The translations under genes and the position numbers were made by a program. The notes beneath the pieces are model-generated. The model was given only the letters and a program-made list of their open reading frames with translations, was not told where the DNA came from and made no database searches. This document shows positions 1-6,623 of a stretch of 8,869 nt of DNA, piece after piece (positions within the stretch are counted from its first letter, which is position 1; each line of letters opens with the position of its first letter). The stretch comes from Deltaproteobacteria bacterium (GTDB lineage Bacteria; Desulfobacterota; Desulfobacteria; Desulfobacterales; Desulfatirhabdiaceae), in NCBI GenBank assembly GCA_021778975.1, contig JAJYBO010000115.1:1-8869 (forward strand), read 5' to 3'.

Positions 1-1
1 C

Positions 2-553
2 GATCTCATTACCTCACTTCTCGAAGAACCTGTCTCAATCATCGAAGTGGAAAAGTTTCAGGAAGAGATAGAAAACACCAATGACCCGAAGTCCAAGGAG
101 CTGAAACGAACCAACCGCCTCAAATATAAAATCCAGGTGGAACTGGACAACAACCCTGATTTTTACCAACCGCTGGCGGATAAGCTTGAAGAGTTGGTGA
201 AAGCCCGCAGGGAAAACAGAATTTCACAGCTTGAACTGTTCGAAGAATTCGACAAAATCCAGCAGAAAATACTCAACAAGAATAAAGAGGCACAGGCCCT
301 TGGCTTTCAATCCGAACAGGAGTTCGCCGTATTCAAAACCCTGGAAGCCAAAATGGAGGGCGTCGCTGAAGACGTTACCAAAAGCTTATTCAATGCTCTA
401 TCCGGTGAGTTGTCCATTGCCGGTTGGCAGGATAAAAGCCAGGTCAAGAAAGCTATGCGGGTCAAGATAAAAGAAGAGCTCCGTGGAAAGGTTGAGCCGA
501 AGGAACTCCACAGCTTATCCGTCTCCCTGGTCAATCTCATCAAAAGGAACTGA
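2..553 (+). CDS. hsdR: Type I restriction enzyme R subunit (HsdR), C-terminal fragment
   Basis: The reading frame is open from the left edge to the TGA at 551-553, giving about 183 residues; the true start lies outside the window. HsdR is the motor and nuclease subunit of type I restriction-modification complexes: it hydrolyses ATP to translocate DNA and cuts unmodified DNA. None of the nuclease or helicase motifs are in view. What is seen is the charged, helical tail typical of the HsdR C-terminal domain, which in this family contacts the methyltransferase core: a stretch rich in Glu/Lys with the pattern LADKLEELVKARRE, then a GFQSEQEF segment and a final helix ending VSLVNLIKRN. A GTG at 47 could be read as a start but the frame is open upstream of it, so it is internal. 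The next gene starts two bases after the stop. The assignment rests on recognition of the C-terminal domain and could be checked from the sequence to the left. Confidence 0.85.
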   Translation, partial: DLITSLLEEPVSIIEVEKFQEEIENTNDPKSKELKRTNRLKYKIQVELDNNPDFYQPLADKLEELVKARRENRISQLELFEEFDKIQQKILNKNKEAQALGFQSEQEFAVFKTLEAKMEGVAEDVTKSLFNALSGELSIAGWQDKSQVKKAMRVKIKEELRGKVEPKELHSLSVSLVNLIKRN

Positions 554-555
554 TT

Positions 556-1251
556 GTGCCAACAGTTCAATACGGGACACGTCAAATCCAGTACGCCCAC
601 ATTATCGACAAGACCCTCAAGAACGCCTATATCACCGTTGATTTTTACGAAGGGGTCATCCTCAAAAGCCCGCCGATAAGTGAAGCCAAAGCCATTGAAG
701 CCATCCGCAAAAAAGGGCGATGGATACTGGAAAAGCTGAAACTGGTTGAAAGAATTCCCCAGGGTGAAATCATTACCGGCTCCCGGCTTTTGTATCTCGG
801 CAAACGCTACTACGTCCAGGTCGTTCAGGATGCCGGCGTAAGAACAGTATCCGTCTCGTTCAATCACTCCAAATTTACCATCCACGTGAATTCAAGTATC
901 CCCGACAGAAACAAATCCATTGATAGAGCACTGGATACGTTTTCAAGAGAAAAAGCCAGGCTCAAAATCACACCCCGGATAATTAAATGGACTGAAACCA
1001 CAGGACTGAAACCAACGGGGATAAGCTTCCGCAGATTGGATAAAAGGTGGGGTAGTTGTACGCACGCCAATGAAATCATCATCAACAGTGATGCCATCAA
1101 ACTACCCTTTACAGCGATTGATTACATCATCATTCACGAATTGGCTCACATCAAACACAAACACCATTCCAAAGAGTTTGACAATGAGGTCGCCAAGTTC
1201 ATCCCTAATTGGAAAAATTTTGATGAAATGCTGTGCGGTATGAGGTTGTAG
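556..1251 (+). CDS. YgjP/DUF45-type zinc metallopeptidase beside a type I RM locus
   Basis: 231 residues, GTG start. The start is chosen because AAAAGGA at 542-548 is a good ribosome binding site seven bases upstream. The gene lies two bases after the hsdR stop, so translation is probably coupled. The protein has the two signatures of the YgjP/DUF45 family: WGSC at residues 165-168, preceded by basic residues (DKR), and the zinc site HELAH at residues 194-198 followed by a third likely ligand in HHSKEF (His203/204). The N-terminal half (LKNAYITVDFYEGVILKSPP, then an IRKKGRWILEKL helix) is also typical. The product is probably a soluble cytoplasmic zinc peptidase; no signal peptide or membrane segment is seen. 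Members of this family are often found next to hsdR genes, where databases call them M48-family or YgjP-like peptidases; their substrate there is not known to me. The fold and metal site are well supported, the link to restriction is inferred from position. Confidence 0.88.
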   Translation: MPTVQYGTRQIQYAHIIDKTLKNAYITVDFYEGVILKSPPISEAKAIEAIRKKGRWILEKLKLVERIPQGEIITGSRLLYLGKRYYVQVVQDAGVRTVSVSFNHSKFTIHVNSSIPDRNKSIDRALDTFSREKARLKITPRIIKWTETTGLKPTGISFRRLDKRWGSCTHANEIIINSDAIKLPFTAIDYIIIHELAHIKHKHHSKEFDNEVAKFIPNWKNFDEMLCGMRL

Positions 1252-1369
1252 TCGTCGTGTGAAAAAGAAAGCCAAACCATATACGATCAGGCTTTTCGAT
1301 GTCATTATAATGCTTTTTCATTTGTATTTCAGGCAATTATCTGCGACAATACCGCATTGAACGTCATGT

Positions 1370-1533
1370 AAAATTGACGGCTTCGTAAAAAGTCCGGATG
1401 CTGCGTTGCGCTGCATCCTTCGTCGTTGCGGCGTACCATAAGTACGCCTCACTCCTCAAGATTTGCGCGCCTTGCCTGCGGCCTTTTTACAAAGCCGTCT
1501 GAAATTCGACTTTTTACGAGGGCATCAAAATTG
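1370..1533. mobile_element. MITE-like structured repeat, copy 1
   Basis: A ~150-bp non-coding element nearly repeated at 2147-2312 in the same orientation (about 85% identical by eye, one 1-base indel). The outer ends are inverted: TCGTAAAAAGTC at 1383-1394 and GACTTTTTACGA at 1508-1519. Inside them a long stem can form between 1376-1392 (GACGGCTTCGTAAAAAG) and 1483-1499 (16 of 17 pairs). Two smaller hairpins sit in between: GGATGC/GCATCC (1397-1419) and GGCGTAC/GTACGCC (1430-1448). The direct repeat AAAATTG occurs immediately on both sides (1370-1376 and 1527-1533) and resembles a target-site duplication. No open frame is supported. I recall similar sequences scattered through Desulfobacterales intergenic regions, but this is memory, not a search. 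Confidence 0.75.
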
Positions 1534-1997
1534 CTTACAAAGTGTAATTTCTATCATTGTAACACGATATGTTGATATGAAAGTATCAAGTTGCGTTGTA
1601 GGGCTAAATAGGTTGATCCCATTAAACTGAACCAGTGCCGGTTCACCGGAGATAAAGCAGAAAGTTCTATCTTCATAAATGCCCTGTGACCGGGGGCAAG
1701 AAATGACGGGTTGTTCATGGAAAGACGTTTATCTTGCAAAAAGATGGTGTAGGGGTTAAAAGTCGTCAATGGTAAAAATACTGACGGTTCATTCACATAC
1801 CTGCTATATCAAAAAGTGTGCCACGGATTTAGGTGGTATTTAATCAACAGTTTATTTTTAATAGGTTACAAAAAACTTGAACATCGCGTAAACGTGAACA
1901 TTGTGTCCATGAACTGAAAAGGTTGTACAAGGGGACGTTTTTCAAAGCAGATATTTTTCGAGGATTTGGAAATACGGACTTAAGTTACTGAAATATT
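1534..1997. other. Intergenic region with no supported gene
   Basis: This stretch between the first repeat copy and the tRNA has no gene I can support. It is AT-rich compared with the genes to the right. Two small perfect hairpins with 6-base stems and 6-base loops are visible: TTGATA/TATCAA (1572-1589) and TGAACC/GGTTCA (1628-1645). A minus-strand frame of 80 codons (1796 to 1554, GTG start) covers both, but it has only a weak ribosome binding site and no recognisable domain. Its length is somewhat long for chance in AT-rich DNA, so a small gene or the relic of one cannot be excluded. I also see no clear terminator for the tRNA gene that is transcribed into this region from the right. Bases 1252-1369, before the first repeat, hold A/T-rich partial inverted repeats (GAAAAAG 1261-1267, CTTTTTC 1313-1319) that might end the restriction operon, but the stem is too long-range to call. 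Confidence 0.5.
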
Positions 1998-2074
<77 letters not shown>

Positions 2075-2092
2075 TTTACAGTGTCGGAACGC

Positions 2093-2121
2093 TTGATATC
2101 ACAGGATGATGGCGATGTAAA
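2093..2121 (-). promoter_or_regulatory. Candidate sigma70-type promoter for tRNA-Arg
   Basis: On the minus strand TTTACA (2121-2116; 5 of 6 to TTGACA) and TATCAA (2098-2093; 4 of 6 to TATAAT) are separated by 17 bases. The -10 box ends 18 bases before the mature tRNA 5' end, leaving a short leader of about 10 bases, which is normal for tRNA genes. The same two boxes read on the plus strand as TTGATA, 17 bases, TGTAAA, so the site could also fire toward the sigma factor gene. Inferred from pattern and position only. Confidence 0.55.
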
Positions 2122-2146
2122 TAATTATTCGCTCATCCAGTTTGCA

Positions 2147-2312
2147 CAATATTGACGACTTCGTAAAATGTCCGCATGATGCGTTGCGCTGCACCCTTCG
2201 TCGTTGCGGCGTACCATAAAGTACGCTTCATTCCTCAGAATTTGAGCGCCTTGCCTGCAAACATTTTACGAAGCCGTCCGAAATTTGACTTTTTACGACA
2301 GTGTCAATATTG
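2147..2312. mobile_element. MITE-like structured repeat, copy 2, just upstream of the sigma factor gene
   Basis: Second copy of the element at 1370-1533, same orientation. The long stem is formed by 2154-2170 (GACGACTTCGTAAAATG) and 2262-2278, again 16 of 17 pairs, and the outer right end GACTTTTTACGA is at 2287-2298. The hairpin GCGTAC/GTACGC (about 2209-2226) is kept; the GGATGC hairpin of copy 1 is degraded. The flanking direct repeat here is CAATATTG (2147-2154 and 2305-2312), which differs from the AAAATTG around copy 1. CAATATTG is itself a palindrome, so it can equally be read as part of the terminal inverted repeats. The right edge lies 12 bases before the ATG of the sigma factor gene, and in-frame GTG/TTG codons at its end could mislead gene callers. 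Confidence 0.75.
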
Positions 2313-2324
2313 GTGGTGCCTTTC

Positions 2325-3239
2325 ATGAAAAAACAGAAACTGACATGGGAACCCGCTTCGGATGACAAGGCGCTGGTGCGTTTCGATCCGTTGCAACGAT
2401 ACCTGGCCGAAATCAGCCGTTACAAATTGATTACACGAGAACGTGAAGTCGAGCTTGGCATTAAAATTCAGGAAGAGAACGATCTGGATGCCGCCTACGA
2501 GCTGGTGACCGCCAATTTGCGATTGGTGGTGAAGATTGCTCTTGAGTTTCAACGCATATGGATGCAAAATCTGCTGGACTTGATTCAGGAAGGAAACATC
2601 GGTCTGCTTCAGGCCGTAAAAAAATTTGACCCTTATAAAAATGTCAAATTTTCATATTATGCATCTTTCTGGATCAAAGCTTACATATTGAAATTCATTA
2701 TGGATAACTGGAGGATGGTTAAAATCGGCACCACACAGGGGCAGCGAAAACTCTTCTTCAAACTCAAAAAAGAGAAGCAAAACCTGATAGATTTGGGGTT
2801 TGATCCCAAACCCCGTCTGTTGTCCCAAAAACTGGGGGTGTCCGAAAGAGAAATCATTGACATGGATCAGCGGCTGGATGGGTGGGATGTGTCTCTGGAT
2901 ACCCCGGTAAAAGAAGATTCCGACACCAGCCGGATTGATTTTGTCAGTTCCGAAGCAGAGTCTGCAGAAGATCAGATGGCCAAGAAAGAAATCGAGATGC
3001 TTCTGCACAGCAAAATTGATGAGTTCAAAAAGATTATGTCCCCCAGAGAACTGGAGATTTTTGAATTGAGATTGTTTTCGGATGCACCCGCGACGCTTCA
3101 GGAGATTGGCGATAAATATCATATATCCCGCGAACGTGTCCGACAGGTCGAAAAAAATATCGTGAAAAAAATCAAAGAACATTTTAAAAACGAATTGTCT
3201 GATTTTGCTTCATATATCGAAGACGGACTGTCTGCGTAA
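2325..3239 (+). CDS. rpoH: RpoH-type (sigma-32 family) RNA polymerase sigma factor
   Basis: 304 residues from the ATG at 2325. Earlier in-frame GTG/TTG codons (2301, 2310, 2313, 2316) lie in or beside the repeat and would add eight unlikely residues; GGTGG at 2312-2316 may serve as a weak ribosome binding site. Region 1.2/2.1 begins at DPLQRYLAEISRY (21-33). Region 2 includes NLRLVVKIA (64-72) and the core and -10 recognition part DLIQEGNIGLLQAVKKFD to FSYYASFWIKAYI (85-121). The stretch QRKLFFKLKKEK (140-151) is the RpoH box, which separates this family from RpoD and RpoS types. Region 4.2 carries the helix-turn-helix LQEIGDKYHISRERVRQVEK (258-277). The family directs RNA polymerase to heat-shock or other stress promoters. 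Length fits the family (~285-305). It heads a run of closely spaced genes; the following TPR gene starts 53 bases on. Regulation may involve the repeat in its upstream region (see findings). Alternative: a paralogous RpoH-like factor with a specialised regulon. Confidence 0.9.
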   Translation: MKKQKLTWEPASDDKALVRFDPLQRYLAEISRYKLITREREVELGIKIQEENDLDAAYELVTANLRLVVKIALEFQRIWMQNLLDLIQEGNIGLLQAVKKFDPYKNVKFSYYASFWIKAYILKFIMDNWRMVKIGTTQGQRKLFFKLKKEKQNLIDLGFDPKPRLLSQKLGVSEREIIDMDQRLDGWDVSLDTPVKEDSDTSRIDFVSSEAESAEDQMAKKEIEMLLHSKIDEFKKIMSPRELEIFELRLFSDAPATLQEIGDKYHISRERVRQVEKNIVKKIKEHFKNELSDFASYIEDGLSA

Positions 3240-3292
3240 TTGCCGGCAGAAATGAACAGGGTGCGCGGCCTTCAGGTTACGCAGGAGCATTT

Positions 3293-5026
3293 ATGAAACC
3301 AGGTATTATCGCAGCGACATCGTGTGTCGGGGCGTTTTTGTTTTTTTCGGGATGTTCAACCGGAGTGTATCCGTTCAATCGGATGTCGGGACCGGATGCG
3401 ATTTCCACATCATCCAATGGCGACAACTCATACTACTACTATGCCGAAGCGCAACTCGAATGGAAAAAAGGAAATCTGGACAAGGCGACAGACTTTCTTG
3501 AAAACGCCATTCATAGCGATCCCAAGTCTCTCTATTTAAAGAAAGACCTGGCGATGTTGTATCTCCAGCAAAAAAACGAGGATCAGGCGTTGGAACTCAC
3601 AACATCAATCCTCAAGGAAAAACCCAATGATGTTGATGCGCTGATTATTTCTGGCCGCATATTCCAGTCTCGAAAACAAAACGACGATGCCTGCAAGGCA
3701 TACGAAAAAGTCATTAACGCGGATCCCTCTCAGCAAAATGTCTATCTGATGCTCGGAGAGCTTTATATGGAAGCGCATAAATGGCCGGAAGCATTGCAGG
3801 TTTATATACGGTTGACCGATAAGTTTCCAGAATCCTATCCTGGATATTTTTATCAGGGAAAGATTTATCTGGAGCAGGGCCGGCTAGACCTCGCGGAATC
3901 CGCATTCAAAAAGACGCTCGATATCGAGCCTAATCTCGAAGAACCCTGGTTCGAGCTGGTGCGGTTATATGAACGTCTGCATCGCCCGGAACAGGTTGAG
4001 AAAATATATCGAGAATTTTTGAAAAAAGTTCCCGATGATCCGCGTGGTCTGATGGGGCTGGGGGTCTATTACAGTCAACAGGGGCACAAAAACAAGGCGC
4101 AGGCGATTTTCAGCAGCCTCGGTAAGAGGGCTTTGGCGGATCAGAGCATCATCAAAAACCTTCTTCAATATTATGTCGAGCCTAAACGTTTTCAGGAGGC
4201 GGTTGTGATTCTTGAAGGCATGCTTTCCGTCGCGCCCGACAATTCCGATATGCACTATATCGCCGGTATCGTTTATGAAGGTCTGAAAGACAGAGATAAA
4301 GCCATGGCGCATTTCAAGAAGATTGCACCTTCGGCCAAATATTATGACAGCGCGGTAGCCCAGATATCGTTCTGGTATCAGGAAAAAGGCAATCTTCAGG
4401 AAGCCATCGCATATATTCAGAAGGCCATTCAGCAAACGCCGGACAATCCGGATTTTCGTCTGTATCTGGCGACATTTTATGAAGACAGCGGCGAACTGGA
4501 TAAGGCTGTCGAAGCCATTCAGTCCGGTTTGAAGCTGGATTCGGAAAACGATCAGCTTTATTTCAGGCTTGGTGTAATTTACGACAAGATGGGGCGAAAG
4601 ACGGATTCCATCGAAGCGATGAAAACCGTGTTGAAACTGGATCCTGAAAACGCCGGCGCATTGAATTATCTGGGATATACCTATGCGGATCTCGGCGAGC
4701 ATCTGGACGAAGCGGAAAAAATGATTCTGAAGGCGCTGCAATACAAGCCCGATGATGGTTATATCACCGATAGTTTAGGGTGGGTTTACTTCAAGAAGGG
4801 GATGTACCGTAAGGCCATTGAATATTTAGAGAAGGCCGAAAAATTGACGTCAGGAGATCCGACCATCATGGAGCATATCGGCGATACTTATGTAAAACTC
4901 GATCAGCCCCAAAAAGCGCTGGATTATTATCGCCGCGCGCTGTTGAAGAAGCAACAGGATCCCAAAGAAAAGGAAACGACCGAATTACAGACGAAGGTTC
5001 ATGATCTGGAAAAGAAAGGATATTGA
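3293..5026 (+). CDS. TPR-repeat outer-membrane lipoprotein
   Basis: 577 residues; AGGAG at 3283-3287 sits five bases before the ATG. The N-terminus is a lipoprotein signal: a short basic start, a hydrophobic stretch, then FFSGC with Cys21 as the likely lipidation site; Ser follows, so outer-membrane sorting is expected. From about residue 47 to 560 the protein is a chain of tetratricopeptide repeats, some fourteen units of 34 residues, with typical pieces such as GNLDKATDFLENAIHSDP and GMYRKAIEYLEKAEKL. The extreme C-terminus is charged and helical. TPR arrays bind other proteins or peptides, here presumably as a periplasm-facing scaffold; no catalytic domain is present and the partner is unknown. 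The stop codon overlaps the start of the following LolB-like lipoprotein gene by one base (TGATG), so the two products are probably made in similar amounts and may act together at the outer membrane. TPR protein followed by LolB-like protein is, as I recall, a recurrent order in deltaproteobacterial genomes. Confidence 0.88.
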   Translation: MKPGIIAATSCVGAFLFFSGCSTGVYPFNRMSGPDAISTSSNGDNSYYYYAEAQLEWKKGNLDKATDFLENAIHSDPKSLYLKKDLAMLYLQQKNEDQALELTTSILKEKPNDVDALIISGRIFQSRKQNDDACKAYEKVINADPSQQNVYLMLGELYMEAHKWPEALQVYIRLTDKFPESYPGYFYQGKIYLEQGRLDLAESAFKKTLDIEPNLEEPWFELVRLYERLHRPEQVEKIYREFLKKVPDDPRGLMGLGVYYSQQGHKNKAQAIFSSLGKRALADQSIIKNLLQYYVEPKRFQEAVVILEGMLSVAPDNSDMHYIAGIVYEGLKDRDKAMAHFKKIAPSAKYYDSAVAQISFWYQEKGNLQEAIAYIQKAIQQTPDNPDFRLYLATFYEDSGELDKAVEAIQSGLKLDSENDQLYFRLGVIYDKMGRKTDSIEAMKTVLKLDPENAGALNYLGYTYADLGEHLDEAEKMILKALQYKPDDGYITDSLGWVYFKKGMYRKAIEYLEKAEKLTSGDPTIMEHIGDTYVKLDQPQKALDYYRRALLKKQQDPKEKETTELQTKVHDLEKKGY

Positions 5027-5808
5027 TGAAGATACGATATGTGTCGTTTCTGATCGTGGGAGTTGCTCTGATGGCCGCTGGATGCGCCACCCTGACGGGC
5101 GGTGGTCCGAATGCGTCTGCCATCACGGTGAAACAGCCGGATACGCCCGAAATTGCCGGTATCCTGGCCCGACTTGATCAGGTCAATGCAGAACTTCAAA
5201 CCTTTAAAGGCGCCGGAAATGTCAAACTCTGGAAGAAAAACGGCGTTCAGGTGCTGCATGCCGTCTGGAGCGGTTTTCGTCCGGATAAACTCCGTATCGT
5301 TCTCGAAGGGATCGCCGGGTTTCCTGTGGCCAGTATGGCGGCCGATGGCGACTGGTTTTATCTGCTGTCTTACAGTGACAACAATTATTACAAATCCGAG
5401 ATGAAACATCCTGATCTCGAAAAACTGGTATCTCTGCCAGTGCCGGTGTCAGATCTCATCTGCCTGATGTCTGGCGGCATTCCGATTCGCGATCATTTTG
5501 CCAGCGTGGCGTCGTCCACAGAGGCCGGATATATGGTGTCTTTGCGCGGCGACAAAAATGTTGACCTGGAACGAATTTATCTGGATGCCAATAAACGCCA
5601 GGTGCAGCGCATTGATTTTTTTTCGGATAAAGGGCAATTGTCCTATCGGGTGGATCGGCTCGAACACATGGATGTCAACGGATTCGAGCTTCCTGCGCGG
5701 CTTGTTTTCAGCGGAGATGCCGGGCCGCGCTTTCAATTGGATGCGAAAAATTTCTGGCCAAACGCTGCGGTGTTTCCGGATATGTTCGTGATTACACCTC
5801 AGGGCTGA
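5026..5808 (+). CDS. LolB/DUF4292-like outer-membrane lipoprotein
   Basis: 260 residues from the ATG at 5026, preferred over the TTG at 5023 because AAAGGA at 5015-5020 is placed five bases before it and the ATG gives a clean signal peptide. The lipobox is LMAAGC with Cys20; the next residue is Ala, consistent with outer-membrane targeting. The mature part resembles the LolB/LppX/DUF4292 group, which folds as a half-barrel that holds a lipid or the acyl chains of lipoproteins: LNAELQTFKGAGNVKLWK-like opening strand, an HAVWSGFRPDKLRIVLEG segment, FPVASMAADGDWFYLLS, and a DLICLMSGGIPI motif similar to the place in LolB where the barrel closes. True LolB receives lipoproteins from LolA and inserts them in the outer membrane; whether this protein does that or only shares the fold cannot be told from sequence. 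It is translationally coupled to the TPR lipoprotein before it. Family assignment is from pattern recognition without a profile search. Confidence 0.7.
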   Translation: MKIRYVSFLIVGVALMAAGCATLTGGGPNASAITVKQPDTPEIAGILARLDQVNAELQTFKGAGNVKLWKKNGVQVLHAVWSGFRPDKLRIVLEGIAGFPVASMAADGDWFYLLSYSDNNYYKSEMKHPDLEKLVSLPVPVSDLICLMSGGIPIRDHFASVASSTEAGYMVSLRGDKNVDLERIYLDANKRQVQRIDFFSDKGQLSYRVDRLEHMDVNGFELPARLVFSGDAGPRFQLDAKNFWPNAAVFPDMFVITPQG

Positions 5809-5810
5809 CA

Positions 5811-5832
5811 CCTCGTTTCCGGAAACCGGAGG
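5811..5832 (+). promoter_or_regulatory. Possible hairpin covering the ATP-grasp gene ribosome binding site
   Basis: The 29-base gap before the ATP-grasp gene contains the palindrome GTTTCCGGAAAC (5815-5826). Extending it, CCTCGTTT can pair with AAAC, a 2-base CG bulge and GAGG, around a CCGG loop. The last pairs use the Shine-Dalgarno sequence GGAGG (5828-5832), so the fold would hide the ribosome binding site until ribosomes finishing the upstream gene open it. The stem is short and may be chance. Confidence 0.35.
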
Positions 5833-5837
5833 TCGTC

Positions 5838-6623
5838 ATGAAACCTTGTTCCGAAGCGGTTGCTCTGGAATCCCGTTTAAGACAATGCCGAAATGTACGG
5901 ACGCTGGGTGTCAGGGCGAATTTTTCGGATTACAGCCCCGAAGATGCCGCTCTGATTCTGTCTTCTCGCAAAATTTACTATCCAACACCGTTTTATGCCG
6001 ACCTCCTGGATACCGCCGGGATCGAAACATTTCCCAGCTATCACACCTACAAATGCGTGCAGGATAAAATCAAGCAGACCGCCCTTTTGACACTTCTGGG
6101 GGTGCCGCATCCCAGAACCCGTGTCTTTTATGGAAAACGCCAGATAGCAGCCATTCCCCGGCATTTTTCGTTTCCGTTTATCGCCAAGGTTCCCAGGGGT
6201 TCGGCTATGGGAAGAGGGGTTTTCAAGATTCAGACGCCGGAAGCGTTCGAGGCATATATTCAGATATCACCCGTCGCCTATATTCAGGAATACCTGCCCA
6301 TTGATCGGGATATCCGGGTGGTGGTGATCGGTGACCGGGTGGTGCATGCGTACTGGCGCATTGCACCGGAAGGGGATTTTCGCAGCAATGTGGCGGTGGG
6401 CGGCCGCGTTTCTTTCGATCATGTGCCGCAGGCCGCGCGGGATTTGGCGCTTTCCACCGCGCGCAAATGCCGCTGGAACGATGTGGGAATTGATATATGC
6501 CGCTATCAAGACCGGTATTATGTCATCGAAGCCAATATGAAATACGGCAAGGAAGGGTTTCGGAAGGCCGGTATTGATTACATTCATCTCATGGAGACCA
6601 TGATCGAAAATGGCGAGATTTAG
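5838..6623 (+). CDS. RimK-like ATP-grasp ligase
   Basis: 261 residues; GGAGG at 5828-5832 lies five bases before the ATG. The protein is an ATP-grasp enzyme of the RimK (alpha-L-glutamate ligase) kind, which uses ATP to make an acyl phosphate and join it to an amine. Seen motifs: DKIKQTALLTLLGVPHPRT (about 77-95) where the central domain begins; Lys117 in FIAKVP followed by the glycine-rich loop GSAMGRGV (121-128) that closes on ATP; QEYLPIDRDIRVVVIGDRVV; and the metal site VGIDIC with Asp219 and VIEAN with Glu231 and Asn233. The N-terminal domain is short compared with RimK (about 300 residues), and residues 24-70, with two YxxPF/FPSYHT-type pieces, look family-specific. The acceptor is unknown; no small acceptor protein is seen beside it. 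Its last 14 bases overlap the start of the dGTPase-family gene, so coordinated expression is likely. No membrane segment or signal is present; it should be cytoplasmic. Confidence 0.82.
   Translation: MKPCSEAVALESRLRQCRNVRTLGVRANFSDYSPEDAALILSSRKIYYPTPFYADLLDTAGIETFPSYHTYKCVQDKIKQTALLTLLGVPHPRTRVFYGKRQIAAIPRHFSFPFIAKVPRGSAMGRGVFKIQTPEAFEAYIQISPVAYIQEYLPIDRDIRVVVIGDRVVHAYWRIAPEGDFRSNVAVGGRVSFDHVPQAARDLALSTARKCRWNDVGIDICRYQDRYYVIEANMKYGKEGFRKAGIDYIHLMETMIENGEI

Noticed and set aside
307..885. 192-codon frame on the minus strand across hsdR and the metallopeptidase
   Set aside because: It is antisense to two recognisable proteins, spans their junction and resembles no known family.
1261..1319. 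Intrinsic terminator after the metallopeptidase gene
   Set aside because: The GAAAAAG/CTTTTTC and AAAGCC/GGCTTT arms are AT-rich or far apart, and no compact GC-rich stem with a T-run is formed.
2285..2313. Possible rpoH promoter TTGACT, 17 bases, TATTGG at the end of repeat copy 2
   Set aside because: The -10 box matches only 3 of 6 and would leave a leader of about 5 bases with no room for a ribosome binding site.
2301..2324. Longer start (GTG 2301) for the sigma factor
   Set aside because: It lies in the repeat and adds eight residues unlike the family N-terminus; ATG 2325 followed by MKKQ fits better.
3965..4741. 258-codon frame on the minus strand inside the TPR gene
   Set aside because: A shadow frame caused by the repetitive codon pattern of the TPR array; the plus-strand product is clearly real.
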